DNA from: Pseudarthrobacter oxydans
GTDB lineage: Bacteria; Actinomycetota; Actinomycetes; Actinomycetales; Micrococcaceae
Direction of reading: 5' to 3'
Assembly (NCBI RefSeq): GCF_034258515.1
Contig: NZ_CP139438.1
Span: forward strand, 4,154,001 to 4,218,000
Length of the DNA: 64,000 nucleotides
Part shown: positions 26,781 through 37,100 of the stretch, piece by piece
Layout of the letters: the number at the start of each line of letters is the position of its first letter
Numbering within the stretch: the stretch's first letter is position 1
Made by a program: the position numbers and the translations under genes
The notes under the pieces: generated by a model
The model's input: only the letters and a program-made list of their open reading frames with translations
Databases searched by the model: none
What the model was told of the DNA's origin: nothing

Positions 26781-27036
26781 GTGCGTCTCCCTAAGACCAT
26801 GTGCCCACTGCGGGCGCAACGTACTTCAAGGTATGGGGTGAGGGGGCAACAGCACACGCGTAGTCGCACACCTGTCCTTGCTCTTTGAGTACTCGTTTTC
26901 TGACGCGCACGCTGACCGGCACTACTTGGTTTTGGGCCTGCGGCCGGCCCGATGGCGACCGCAGAAAGGGCCAGGCCAGCCCCACGGCGTGAACCCCAAA
27001 GTGCACTCGTGAAGGGTTTGGCAATAGTCTGGCCAG

Positions 27037-27663
27037 ATGGGGACAACCACCGTGAACAATGGCGAACAGATCGACAGGCAGTCCCGCATCCTCGAAGCAG
27101 CGCTCGATCTGCTGTCCCGCCACGGTATCTCAGGGGTGAGCATGCGTGCGGTGGCGCGTGAAGCCGGGGTGGCCCTGGGCCTGGTGAACTACTACTACGA
27201 CGACAAGACCAGCCTGATCCGCGCGGCCCTGCGCCGGGTGGACGAGCACGATCTCCTGCTGGTTGCACAGGATCCGTCGTCTCCCCCGGACGAGCAGCTG
27301 CGCAAGTCCCTGCGGCGGGTAGCGGGCGCCGACCTGCTGACCACCCGCTACCTGTCCCTGCGCCTGCACCTTTGGGCCCTCGCCCAGGCAGACGAGGACT
27401 ATGCACAGATCAATGCTGCCGCCTTCGACCGCTATATCGACGGCCTGGCGGCGCTGGTGTCCAACGCCCTGCCCGGGCTCTCCTGGGAGGAATGCCGCGC
27501 GCGGTCATCCGACATCGTGGTCATACAAAACGGCATGTGGTTGACGTCGCTCCTTGGCGTGGACAAGGAATCCATCCAGCGGAGCATCGCACGCACGGAA
27601 CAGATCGCCTTCGCCCCGCCGGGCGACGCCAGCAGCAGCCGGGACGCGTTCCAGGGGCAGTAA
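27037..27663 (+). CDS. TetR-family repressor of the betaine operon (BetI-like)
   Basis: 208 residues. The helix-turn-helix is at about residues 12-60 (RQSRILEAALDLLSRHGISGVSMRAVAREAGVALGLVNYYYDDKTSLIRAAL), with the LVNYYY recognition end shared with BetI. The C-terminal ligand domain has IDGLAALVSNALPGLSWEECR. It lies immediately upstream of betaine-aldehyde dehydrogenase and choline oxidase, with two perfect palindromes in the 100-base gap. By analogy with BetI, the inducer would be choline. The start codon has no clear ribosome binding site, and a GTG five codons later is possible. Confidence 0.88.
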   Translation: MGTTTVNNGEQIDRQSRILEAALDLLSRHGISGVSMRAVAREAGVALGLVNYYYDDKTSLIRAALRRVDEHDLLLVAQDPSSPPDEQLRKSLRRVAGADLLTTRYLSLRLHLWALAQADEDYAQINAAAFDRYIDGLAALVSNALPGLSWEECRARSSDIVVIQNGMWLTSLLGVDKESIQRSIARTEQIAFAPPGDASSSRDAFQGQ

Positions 27664-27702
27664 GGCACATCCCATCCCGGCGGCTTCCGCCTCCTCCGTA
27701 AT

Positions 27703-27720
27703 CTTGAACGTCTGTTCAAG
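27703..27720. promoter_or_regulatory. perfect palindrome, TetR operator 1
   Basis: CTTGAACGTCTGTTCAAG is a 7-bp perfect inverted repeat with a 4-base centre. It lies 25 bases before the second operator (start to start), and the two share TTGAAC-N4-GTTCAA. Confidence 0.8.
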
Positions 27721-27727
27721 TTAGGTA

Positions 27728-27756
27728 TTGAACACTCGTTCAACCTCCGCTACTGT
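27728..27756 (+). promoter_or_regulatory. TetR operator 2 overlapping a promoter for the betaine operon
   Basis: TTGAACACTCGTTCAA (27728-27743) is a perfect 6-bp inverted repeat. Its left half doubles as a -35 (TTGAAC), followed by a 17-base spacer and TACTGT as -10 (27751-27756). The ATG of the dehydrogenase begins seven bases after the -10, so transcription would start at or next to the start codon, giving a leaderless mRNA. Bound repressor would block polymerase directly. Confidence 0.7.
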
Positions 27757-27763
27757 CCTCCGT

Positions 27764-29281
27764 ATGACTTACGCCACACCGTCTAACGACGAGACAGCAT
27801 CCACCCTCTTCATCAACGGCGCGTGGGAGCCGGCAGCCTCCGGCGCAGTACGCCAAATCCACAACCCCGCCGACGGTGAACTGGCCGCCACGGCCTCCGA
27901 GGCCGGCCGGGAAGACACCGAACGGGCCATCGCGGCGGCCCGGGCTGCCTTCGACTCCGGAGTCTGGTCAAGTGTTCCGGCGCCCGGGCGCGGAACCTTC
28001 CTGCTCCGGGTCGCCGCGGAACTCCGTGAGCGGCGGGAGAAGTTCGCCCTCGCCGAGTCACTGGACACCGGGAAGCGGATTGCCGAAAGCCGCATCGACA
28101 TGGACGATGTCGCCGCCTGCTTCGAATACTTCGGCCGGCTCGCCGGGCAGCAGTCCGGCCGCGTGGTGGACGCCGGGGACCCCGCCGTCGTGAGCAAAAT
28201 CGTCTACGAGCCCGTGGGCGTCTGCGGCCTCATCACTCCGTGGAACTACCCGTTGCTCCAGGCCGCGTGGAAGATTGCGCCCGCACTGGCCGCCGGCTGC
28301 ACCTTCGTCCTCAAGCCGTCCGAGCTGACGCCGTCCACCGCCATCCTTGCCATGCAGCTGCTGCAGGACCTCGGCCTGCCGGACGGCGTGGCCAACCTCG
28401 TCACCGGCCCCGGCGCGGAGGCGGGTGCACCGCTTTCGGAACATCCCGCCGTCGACCTTGTCTCCTTCACCGGCGGCCTGGAAACCGGCAAGCGGATTGC
28501 CGCAGCTGCTGCCGGCACCGTCAAGAAGGTGGCGCTGGAGCTGGGCGGCAAGAACCCCAACGTGGTGTTTGCTGACGCGGACTTCGATGCCGCCGTGGAC
28601 AACGCCCTCAACGGCGCCTTCGTCCACTCCGGGCAGGTCTGCTCGGCCGGCGCCCGGCTGCTGGTGGAGGAATCCATCGCCGAACGCTTCGTGGACGAGC
28701 TGGTCCGGCGCGCACAGGACATCCGGCTGGGCGGCCCGTTCGACGAGACCGCAGAAACCGGGCCGCTGATCTCCGCAGCCCACCGGGACAAGGTCCACGC
28801 CTACGTCCAGCGCGGCATCAAGGAGGGTGCCCGGCTGCGGTGCGGCGGCGCGGCGCCGGCGGGGGAAAAGTACGACGGCGGCTTCTACTACCAGCCCACC
28901 GTCCTGGACCGCGTGACAAGGGGAATGTCCGTGGTCGTGGACGAGGCCTTCGGCCCGGTGGTGACCGTGGAGACTTTCCGCACGGAGGACGAAGCCGTGG
29001 CCACCGCGAACGACACCATCTACGGACTGGCCGGCGCCGTCTGGACCCAGGATGCCGGAAAGGCGCAGCGCGTGGCGTCCCGGCTGCGGCACGGCACCAT
29101 CTGGATCAACGACTACCACCCCTACCTCCCCCAGGCCGAGTGGGGCGGCTTCGGCCAGTCCGGCGTCGGCCGCGAGCTGGGCCCCACCGGCCTGGCGGAA
29201 TACCAGGAAGCCAAGCACATCTACCAGAACACCAGCCCCCAGGTCACCGGCTGGTTCGCTGGCCACGGCAAGGAGAACTAG
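27764..29281 (+). CDS. betB: betaine-aldehyde dehydrogenase
   Basis: 505 residues from ATG. The aldehyde dehydrogenase blocks are GLITPWNYPLLQAAWKIAPALAAGC, VSFTGGLETGKRI, ALELGGKNPNVVF and the active-site HSGQVCSAGARLL. It oxidises betaine aldehyde to glycine betaine with NAD+. The stop codon is followed directly by the choline oxidase ATG (no gap), so the two are cotranscribed and probably translationally coupled. Choline oxidase can itself oxidise the aldehyde, so this enzyme may clear escaped betaine aldehyde. Confidence 0.93.
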   Translation: MTYATPSNDETASTLFINGAWEPAASGAVRQIHNPADGELAATASEAGREDTERAIAAARAAFDSGVWSSVPAPGRGTFLLRVAAELRERREKFALAESLDTGKRIAESRIDMDDVAACFEYFGRLAGQQSGRVVDAGDPAVVSKIVYEPVGVCGLITPWNYPLLQAAWKIAPALAAGCTFVLKPSELTPSTAILAMQLLQDLGLPDGVANLVTGPGAEAGAPLSEHPAVDLVSFTGGLETGKRIAAAAAGTVKKVALELGGKNPNVVFADADFDAAVDNALNGAFVHSGQVCSAGARLLVEESIAERFVDELVRRAQDIRLGGPFDETAETGPLISAAHRDKVHAYVQRGIKEGARLRCGGAAPAGEKYDGGFYYQPTVLDRVTRGMSVVVDEAFGPVVTVETFRTEDEAVATANDTIYGLAGAVWTQDAGKAQRVASRLRHGTIWINDYHPYLPQAEWGGFGQSGVGRELGPTGLAEYQEAKHIYQNTSPQVTGWFAGHGKEN

Positions 29282-30925
29282 ATGCACTTCGACAACATCG
29301 AGGACCTCAGCGAGCGCTCATTCGACTACATCGTCATCGGCGGCGGATCCGCCGGAGCCGCCGTCGCCGCCCGGCTGAGCGAGGACCCGGACGTGACCGT
29401 GGCCCTGGTGGAGGCCGGCCCGGACGACCGCAACATCCCCGAGATCCTGCAGCTGGACCGCTGGATGGAACTGCTGGAATCCGGCTACGACTGGGACTAC
29501 CCGGTGGAACCGCAGGAAAACGGCAACTCCTTCATGCGCCACGCCCGCGCCAAGGTCATGGGCGGCTGCTCCAGCCACAACTCGTGCATCGCCTTCTGGG
29601 CTCCACGGGAGGACCTGGACGAGTGGGAGTCCAAGTACGGCGCCGCCGGCTGGAACGCCGACGCGGCCTGGCCGCTGTACCGGCGCCTGGAAACCAACGA
29701 GGACGCCGGCCCGGACGCCCCGCACCACGGGGACTCCGGCCCCGTGCACCTGATGAACGTGCCCCCGGTGGATCCTGCCGGCGTCGCGCTCCTCGATGCC
29801 TGCGAACAGGCCGGCATTCCCCGCGCCAAATTCAACACCGGGACCACCGTGGTCAACGGCGCCAACTTCTTCCAGATCAACCGCCGCGCGGACGGCACCC
29901 GGTCCTCCAGCTCGGTCTCCTACATCCACCCGATTATCGAGCGCGAAAACTTCACGCTCCTGACCGGCCTCCGCGCCCGCCAGCTGGTATTCGACGCGGA
30001 CAAGCGCTGCACCGGCGTGGACGTGGTGGACTCGGCGTTCGGCCGGACCCACCGGCTCTCCGCGCACCGCGAGGTCATCCTGTCCACCGGCGCCATCGAC
30101 TCCCCCAAGCTGCTGATGCTGTCCGGCATCGGCCCCGCAGCGCACCTCGCCCACCACGGGATCGAGGTCCTGGTGGACTCCCCCGGCGTGGGTGAGCACC
30201 TGCAGGACCACCCCGAAGGCGTCGTGCAGTTCGAGGCCAAACAGCCGATGGTGCAGACGTCCACGCAGTGGTGGGAGATCGGCATCTTCACCCCCACCGA
30301 GGACGGCCTGGACCGCCCGGACCTGATGATGCACTACGGCTCCGTCCCGTTCGACATGAACACCCTGCGGCACGGCTACCCCACCACGGAGAACGGCTTC
30401 AGCCTCACCCCGAACGTCACGCACGCCCGTTCCCGCGGCACCGTCCGGCTGCGCAGCCGCGACTTCCGCGACAAGCCGATGGTGGACCCCCGCTATTTCA
30501 CGGACCCCGACGGCCACGACATGCGCGTCATGGTGGCCGGCATCCGCAAGGCCCGCGAAATCGCCGGGCAGCCCGCCATGGCGGAATGGACCGGGCGTGA
30601 GCTTTCGCCCGGCATCGAGGCACAGACCGACGAGGAACTGCGGGAGTACATCCGCAAGACCCACAACACCGTCTACCACCCGGTGGGCACCCTCCGGATG
30701 GGCCCTTCCGACGACGACATGTCACCGCTGGATCCCGAGCTGCGTGTCAAGGGCGTCACCGGCCTGCGCGTCGCCGATGCCTCGGTCATGCCGGAACACG
30801 TCACCGTCAACCCCAACATCACCGTCATGATGATCGGCGAGCGCTGCGCGGACCTCATCCGCGCCGGCCGGTCCGGCGACACCATGACCATGGAAGAAAT
30901 GGAGCTCACCGCGTCCCTCGCCTAA
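29282..30925 (+). CDS. codA: choline oxidase
   Basis: 547 residues, close to the 546 of Arthrobacter globiformis choline oxidase, which I recall as nearly identical over long stretches. The FAD site is FDYIVIGGGSAGAAVAARLSE (residues 13-33). The histidine that binds FAD covalently is in GGCSSHNSCIAFW (His about 99). The C-terminal GMC block has HNTVYHPVGTLRMG (catalytic His) and PNITVMMIGERCADL (Asn). It oxidises choline to glycine betaine in two steps and reduces oxygen to hydrogen peroxide, unlike the membrane choline dehydrogenase BetA. It sits in one operon with betB. Confidence 0.95.
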   Translation: MHFDNIEDLSERSFDYIVIGGGSAGAAVAARLSEDPDVTVALVEAGPDDRNIPEILQLDRWMELLESGYDWDYPVEPQENGNSFMRHARAKVMGGCSSHNSCIAFWAPREDLDEWESKYGAAGWNADAAWPLYRRLETNEDAGPDAPHHGDSGPVHLMNVPPVDPAGVALLDACEQAGIPRAKFNTGTTVVNGANFFQINRRADGTRSSSSVSYIHPIIERENFTLLTGLRARQLVFDADKRCTGVDVVDSAFGRTHRLSAHREVILSTGAIDSPKLLMLSGIGPAAHLAHHGIEVLVDSPGVGEHLQDHPEGVVQFEAKQPMVQTSTQWWEIGIFTPTEDGLDRPDLMMHYGSVPFDMNTLRHGYPTTENGFSLTPNVTHARSRGTVRLRSRDFRDKPMVDPRYFTDPDGHDMRVMVAGIRKAREIAGQPAMAEWTGRELSPGIEAQTDEELREYIRKTHNTVYHPVGTLRMGPSDDDMSPLDPELRVKGVTGLRVADASVMPEHVTVNPNITVMMIGERCADLIRAGRSGDTMTMEEMELTASLA

Positions 30926-31005
30926 GCGGCAAGGTCCCGGCGGCGGGCATCAACCTTCCATGCGCCACAGCCGGCCGGTCATCATCATCTGATTTAGGAG
31001 TCCAC

Positions 31006-32607
31006 ATGGCGGAACCCAGCAAGAGTATTGATTCAAGCGGCATGGACGAGTTTGGCTACACGCAGACCCTGGACCGGAGCATCGGCAAGTTTGCCAGCTT
31101 CGCGGCAGGCGTCAGCTACATCTCCATCCTCACCGGTGTATTTCAACTGTTCTACTTTGGCTTTTCCATGGCCGGCCCGGCGTACGCCTGGTCCTGGCCC
31201 CTCGTCTTCGCGGGCCAGCTGATGGTGGCATTGTGCTTTGCCGAACTGGCGGGCCGCTACCCGGTGGCCGGATCGGTGTATAACTGGGCCAAGCGGCTCG
31301 CCTCCGGGACCTGGTCCTGGCTGGCGGGCTGGCTGCTGCTCATCTCGTCCATCGTGGCGCTCGGCGCCGTGGCCCTTGCCCTGCAGCTCACCCTGCCCCA
31401 GCTCTGGTCCGGCTTCCAGTTCGTCGGTGATGGCACCGGCCCGTACGATTTCGCCATGAACGGTGTGGTGCTGGCCAGCATCATGATCGGTATTTCCACA
31501 ATGATCAACGCCTTCGGCGTGAAGCTGATGACCAGGATCAACAGCATCGGCGTCTTCGTGGAACTGATCGCCGCCGTACTCCTGATCCTCGCACTGGGCT
31601 GGCACGTGATGCGTGGGCCTGAGGTCTTCTTCGACACCGCAGGCTTCGGGGAGAGCCACGACCTTGGCTTCTTCGGCGTGTTCCTGATCGGCGCCATGGC
31701 CTCCGGCTACGTTATGTACGGTTTCGACACAGCCAGCTCCCTCGGAGAGGAAACCAAGGACCCCAAACGCACGGCACCCAAGGCCATCCTGCGTGCCGTC
31801 ACGGCATCCTTCGTGCTGGGCGGGCTGATCCTCCTCTTTGGCATCCTCGCGGCTCCGGACCTGGCCGACCCCAAGCTCGGGGCGGCCGACGGCGGGCTGC
31901 AGTACCTGGTGCTCTCCGTCCTCGGGGGCCCCTTCGGCAAGGCATTCCTCGCCTGCATCGTGGTGGCCGTGGTGGTTTGCACCCTCGCCGTCCACGCCGC
32001 CGCGATCCGCATGATGTTCGCCATGGCGCGGGACAACAACCTGCCGTTCAGCCGGCAGCTCGGCAAGGTGTGCCCGGTCCGCCGGACCCCCACCGTCGCT
32101 GCCATCGTGATCGGCGTTATGGCCGTCATCCCGCTGCTGGTCAATGTGATGCAGCCGGCAATCTTCACCATCATGTCCAGCATCAGCATCGTCCTGATCT
32201 ACCTGTCCTACCTGCTGGTCACCGTTCCCTTGCTGCGCAACCGGCTCCTGAAGAAGTGGCCGCTTGCCGAGGACGGCTCCGAGCCCGGCTTCAGCCTGGG
32301 CACGTGGGGACTGCCCGTGAACATCCTCGCGGTCCTGTGGGGCGGCGCCATGACGGTGAACCTGGTGTGGCCGCGCCAGGAGATCTACAACTCGGCGCCG
32401 CCGTTCGAGTGGTACCTGCAGTGGGGCGGGGTGCTTTTCGTGGCGGCGGTCGCCGGCGGCGGGGCCCTGCTGTACCGGCTGAAGATCCGCCATCAGACCG
32501 GGGTGCTGGCGGAGCACGCCGCGGCAGTCGCGGCGCACCCGTCGTCAGGTCCGGTAGTTCCGGCGGCTCCGGAAGAACTGGACGTGGTGGACGCCAAAGT
32601 GCATTAG
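31006..32607 (+). CDS. APC-family permease, probable choline uptake
   Basis: 533 residues with a TTAGGAG upstream. About 12 transmembrane helices; the N-terminal half has SFAAGVSYISILTGVFQLFYFGFSMAGPAYAWSWPLVFAG and CFAELAGRYPVAGSVYNWAKRLASGTW, typical of the amino-acid/choline (ACT) branch of APC carriers that includes fungal Hnm1. A C-terminal Ala/Pro-rich tail follows. Its place 80 bases after choline oxidase suggests that it imports choline; no BCCT or ABC choline transporter is present in the window. Substrate is inferred from context only. Confidence 0.8.
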   Translation: MAEPSKSIDSSGMDEFGYTQTLDRSIGKFASFAAGVSYISILTGVFQLFYFGFSMAGPAYAWSWPLVFAGQLMVALCFAELAGRYPVAGSVYNWAKRLASGTWSWLAGWLLLISSIVALGAVALALQLTLPQLWSGFQFVGDGTGPYDFAMNGVVLASIMIGISTMINAFGVKLMTRINSIGVFVELIAAVLLILALGWHVMRGPEVFFDTAGFGESHDLGFFGVFLIGAMASGYVMYGFDTASSLGEETKDPKRTAPKAILRAVTASFVLGGLILLFGILAAPDLADPKLGAADGGLQYLVLSVLGGPFGKAFLACIVVAVVVCTLAVHAAAIRMMFAMARDNNLPFSRQLGKVCPVRRTPTVAAIVIGVMAVIPLLVNVMQPAIFTIMSSISIVLIYLSYLLVTVPLLRNRLLKKWPLAEDGSEPGFSLGTWGLPVNILAVLWGGAMTVNLVWPRQEIYNSAPPFEWYLQWGGVLFVAAVAGGGALLYRLKIRHQTGVLAEHAAAVAAHPSSGPVVPAAPEELDVVDAKVH

Positions 32608-32641
32608 GGCAAGTGTCCTAAACCGTCAGCTGACGGTCTTC

Positions 32642-32693
32642 AAGGAAGGGGCGACGACGGCACTCACCTCAGTGCCGCCGTCGCCCCTTCCTT
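32642..32693. terminator. long hairpin terminator
   Basis: AAGGAAGGGGCGACG pairs with CGTCGCCCCTTCCTT and the inner CGGCACT with AGTGCCG, with a single A-C mismatch between. It lies between the permease and the convergent ROK gene and can end both. Confidence 0.85.
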
Positions 32694-32767
32694 TAGCGTT
32701 CCGCCAAGGCCTCCATTGATAGGCGAACCACCGTCACACGGATCGCTACCCCTGCCAGGATTCTGTC

Positions 32768-33997
32768 CTAGTCCAGTAACAATGCAAAGGCGTGGTCAAG
32801 CGCGACCCGGACTGCCCCGCGGAGGGCCGCATGGTCAGTGAGTGTCGAGGCGGCGAGGCGTGGGTGAGCGGAATTAAGCTCTTTCAGCTTTTCGTCGAGC
32901 GACGGGATGAGGACATCCCCCGCCCCTGCCGGGCCGCCGGAGAGTACGATCAGCTGGGGATCCAGGAGGGTAGCTACAACAGCAATGGCACGGGCTGTGC
33001 GCTCCGTGACTATATCGATCACTTCGGATGCTGCGGGGTCGCCCTTCCGGGCCGCCTCGATCACCATCTCGGCGTTCACCGCGGCCGGAACTCCGCCGCA
33101 GAGACGCAGCAGCTCGCTGCTGTTCGGGGATCCCGGCCGCTCGCCGTCCAGTATGTCTGCGGCAGCAATAGCCCCCAGTTCCCGGCACATGCCGCCAATG
33201 GCGTCTGTATTCCCTACGCCTTCCACCAGTTCGAGGAATCGCATTTCACCGGCTGACCCTCCGCCGCGAATGAGCCGGCCGCCAATGTAGATCCCGGCAC
33301 CCAACCGCTCGCCGGAGAGGAGCACCACGACGTCATCGACGTCCTGGGCTACGCCGATCCAGCGCTCGGCGATGACAGCGAGGTTGGCGTCATTGTCGAC
33401 GATCAGTGGCCAGTTGAAGTCCGGTCGGAGGGCTAGGCGGAGGTCCAGGGAGGAAAGCCCCGGCAGGTATGACTCCAGCGCAACCGCATGTCCGTTTGGC
33501 CTGACGGGGGCAGGCACTGCCATCCCGGCCGCCATCACCTTGGACGGATCCACGCCGGACCGGGCCAGGACTTCCCGTGTGGCCTTCCGTGCGACCAGTA
33601 GGCGTTCAGGCGCCCCGAGGTGCTCGTCGCGCCACTTTTCTGACCATTCGGCGACGATGGTGCCAGCGAGGTCGGACAAGCACAGCTGCAGTTTTGTGGC
33701 TCCGAGGTCGATCCCCAGCACGTAGCCGGCCCTGGCATTCAGCCCGAACCGTCGTGATGGGCGTCCGCTTCGCGTGGGCAATCCCGGGCGGGTCCCGTCT
33801 TCGGTCAGCCATCCCAGCTTGAGCAGTTCGTCGCAGACGGCCAGGACGGTAGGCCGTGAAAGGCCGGTCGCTTCCATGAGGCCGCTGGCATCCAGTTTGG
33901 CGCCGGAAACGAGGGCTCCCATCACGGCCGAGGCGGAGATCTTGCGGAGCACGGGGAGCGTGGCCTCCGTTTTTCTTGTGCTGTTTTTCAACGCCAT
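32768..33997 (-). CDS. ROK-family transcriptional repressor (glucodextranase side)
   Basis: 409 residues. An N-terminal winged helix-turn-helix (about 20-75: GALVSGAKLDASGLMEATGLSRPTVLAVCDELLKLGWL) precedes the ROK sugar-kinase fold, with GIDLGATKLQLCLSDLAG near 90 (phosphate loop), and IVDNDANLAVIAE and GAGIYIGGRLIRGGGSAGEM. The usual zinc-binding cysteine triplet (CxCGxxGC) is not present. It is divergent from the secreted glucodextranase gene and likely represses it until glucose or an oligosaccharide binds. The promoter in the gap has an AT-rich block just after the -10. Confidence 0.88.
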   Translation of the reverse strand: MALKNSTRKTEATLPVLRKISASAVMGALVSGAKLDASGLMEATGLSRPTVLAVCDELLKLGWLTEDGTRPGLPTRSGRPSRRFGLNARAGYVLGIDLGATKLQLCLSDLAGTIVAEWSEKWRDEHLGAPERLLVARKATREVLARSGVDPSKVMAAGMAVPAPVRPNGHAVALESYLPGLSSLDLRLALRPDFNWPLIVDNDANLAVIAERWIGVAQDVDDVVVLLSGERLGAGIYIGGRLIRGGGSAGEMRFLELVEGVGNTDAIGGMCRELGAIAAADILDGERPGSPNSSELLRLCGGVPAAVNAEMVIEAARKGDPAASEVIDIVTERTARAIAVVATLLDPQLIVLSGGPAGAGDVLIPSLDEKLKELNSAHPRLAASTLTDHAALRGAVRVALDHAFALLLD

Positions 33998-34000
33998 CCC

Positions 34001-34064
34001 TTGACCGGCTTATCTACTGCTCACCATACTAGGGGTGCGTTTATTAACGGCTTTTATATATTCG
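34001..34064 (+). promoter_or_regulatory. promoter and AT-rich operator candidate for glucodextranase
   Basis: TTGACC (34001-34006), an 18-base spacer and CATACT (34025-34030) form a plausible sigma-70 promoter. An AT-rich block of about 25 bases beginning GTTTATTAACGGC at 34038 follows where transcription would start, in a region otherwise rich in GC, and is the likely ROK binding site. It is not a strong palindrome. Confidence 0.5.
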
Positions 34065-34114
34065 TCCCGAGAGCACTGATGGGGATACCAGGTGCTCAAA
34101 AACCGAGGAGAGCA

Positions 34115-37100
34115 ATGAAGCATCACCTTAGAACGGGCTGCGCCGCCGTCGCCCTTGCAGTTGCGGCGTCGACTGTCGCCTTTTCCCCTGCCAGCGCAGA
34201 AGCAGAACCCGCGCCGGGGGCGCCGGGGGCTTCCGCGACGTGGACAAAAGGCGACAAGGAGGGCGTTGGCTCGTCCGTCAGCACAGCTTCGAAGGTCTGG
34301 TACACCCTGACAGAGGGGACCCTCAGCGAGGTGTACTACCCGCGCGCAGACACCCCCAATACCCGCGAACTCCAGTTTGCCGTCAGCGACGGATCCCGCA
34401 CCCAGCGTGAGAATGAGGACACGACCCGGCGGGTGGAGCTCGCTGACCCGCAGGCGCTGAGCTACCGGCAGATCACTGAAGACAGTGCCAGTCGCTGGCG
34501 GTTGACGAAAACCTATGTGACAGACCCGCAGCGCTCTGCTGTGATGCTCGGGGTTACCTTCGAGGTGCTCGACGGCGGGAATTACCAGCTCCATGCCCTG
34601 TTCGATCCTTCCCTGGCCGGCACTTCCGGCGGGGACTCCGGCAGGACTGTCGGTAATGCCCTGGTGGCAGAAGACCTTTCCATTCCGGACACCCCGGTTG
34701 CCTCCGCAGTGGTTTCAAGCTCAGGATTCAGCGCCACCAGCACCGGATATGTCGGCACCAGCGACGGCGGAACGGACCTTGGTGCAGATGGCAGACTCGA
34801 CGGCGCCTACACCGGCGCCGGGCCCGGGAATATCGCCCAGACCGGAACGATCGCGCTGACGGGAGCAAAGACGGAATTCTCCCTTGCCCTGGGCTTTGGC
34901 GCGAATGCGCAGGAGGCCCTCGAGACCGCAAACGCGAGCGTGAAGCAAGGCTTCCCCAGAGTGTCGAAGGAGTACACCAAAGAATGGAAGCAGTACCTGC
35001 AATCCCTGGACAAGCCGGCCAAGGCCCTGGACGGTGATCTTCTGACGCAGTACAACGTCTCCCTGATGACGGTCAAAGCCCATGAAGACAAGACCTTCCC
35101 GGGGGCCTTCATCGCATCGCTGACCACGCCGTGGGGGCAGGTAGCGAACGCCGAGCAACACCGTGAGGGATACCACGCGGTGTGGGCACGTGACATGTAC
35201 CAATCGGTGACTGCCCTGCTCGCTGCCGGGGACGAGGAAGCTGCCCGCCGCGGCGTTGAGTGGCTGTTCAAGTATCAGCAGTTGCCGGACGGACATTTCC
35301 CGCAGACGTCGAAGGTTGACGGAACCGTGGGCCAGAACGGGATCCAGTTGGATGAAACAGCGTTTCCCATCCTGCTGGCGAGCCAAATTGGACGCACAGA
35401 TGCTGACTTCTACGCCAAAGAACTCAAGCCCGCAGCGGACTATCTTGTTGCCGCCGGCCCCAAGACCCCGCAGGAACGCTGGGAGGAAACAGGCGGATAT
35501 TCAACGTCGACCCTGGCGTCGCAGATCGCCGCCCTGGCGGCTGCCGGAGACATAGCAGAAGGGAATGGTGACGCCGGTTCCGCTGCGATTTATCGGGCCA
35601 CTGCGGACGAGTGGCAGCGCAACACGGAAAAGTGGATGTTCACGACCAACGGACCGGTAGGTGACGGCAACTACTACTTGCGCATCAGCGGAAGCGGCGA
35701 CCCCAACGATGGCGCTGTCCGCGACTGGGGCAACGGTGCAGGCATCCATCCGGAGAACGCCGTGCTGGACGCCGGCTTCCTGGAGTTTGTCCGGCTTGGC
35801 GTGAAGCCGCCCGCCGATGCGCACGTCGCGGATTCCCTTGCCGAGACAGACGCCTCCATTTCACAGGACACCCCAGGCGGCCGCATGTGGCATCGCTACA
35901 CGTACGACGGCTACGGGGAAAAGGCCGACGGCTCGCCATGGGACGGGACCGGAATCGGACGACTCTGGCCGCTGCTGACCGGTGAGCGGGGCGAATACGC
36001 GCTGGCTAACGGTCAGGATGCGCTCCCGTACCTGGCAACCATGCACTCCGCAGCCAACGACGGATTCATGATTCCCGAGCAGGTTTGGGACCAGGATGAA
36101 CCGACAACTTACCGCCACGAACTGGGTCGCAGCACCGGCTCCGCCTCGCCGCTCTCGTGGGCAATGGCACAGTACGTGCGGCTTGCTGCGGGCATGGAAA
36201 ACGGATCACCGGTTGAGACACCGCAGAACGTTGCTCGGCGGTACGGTTCAGGCGCTGTCGCCGAACCCGCACTTACGGTCGAATCACCTGCCCAGCTCAG
36301 CACTTCCGACTCCCCCAGCACCACTGTCGCTGGCATCACGGCTGCAGCCAAGGTATACGTTTCCGTCAACGGTAATGTTGCCGAGGCCCCGCTTACCCCG
36401 ACGGGCGACGGCACATCCAAGTTCTCATTGGACGTATCCCTTACCGGCACCAAGAACACAGTGACCGTAGCCGCCGTGGGAGCCGACGGCGGCACTGCCG
36501 TCGAGGACCGGACCGTCCTGCATTACGGCACCCGCATCGGCGGACTGCAGGACCCGTCTGGAGATGACAACGGTCCTGGAAGCTACACCTACCCGAGCAA
36601 CCCGGCCTACGTCCCCGGCGCCTTCGACCTCACTGGCGTCGACGTCTATGATGCCGACGATAACTACGCGTTTGTCACCACCATTGCAGGCGAGGTCACC
36701 AACCCTTGGGGCGGTCAGGGCATCTCACACCAGCGGATCAACGTCTACCTCAGCAACGGCGATACGACCCCCACCCCGGCCCTGCCGGGCACAAACATGA
36801 ACGTCGAAGATGCCTGGGATTCCGCCGTTGTCACCGACGGTCGCTTCGACGGGGCGGGCGTTTATGCTCCTGACGGAACCCGCACGTCAGCCGTGACACT
36901 GCTGACGGTGCCGGAAGCCCGCCAGATCGTCACCATGGTGCCCAAGGCTGGCTTGGGCAACCTGAATCCTGCCTCCGCAAAATTCGCCGTTGCCATGTTT
37001 GGAAACGCCGAACCAGGTGAGGGCATCGGCAACGTACGTCCCGTCTACGACGGCGGATACTGGGCGGCCGGAGATCCGTCCTGGATCAAGGAGTGGCGCT

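Noticed and set aside
26820..27036. Riboswitch between the repeat-protein gene and the TetR gene
   Set aside because: Only a short GAGTACTC palindrome was seen, with no conserved aptamer core that I recognise.
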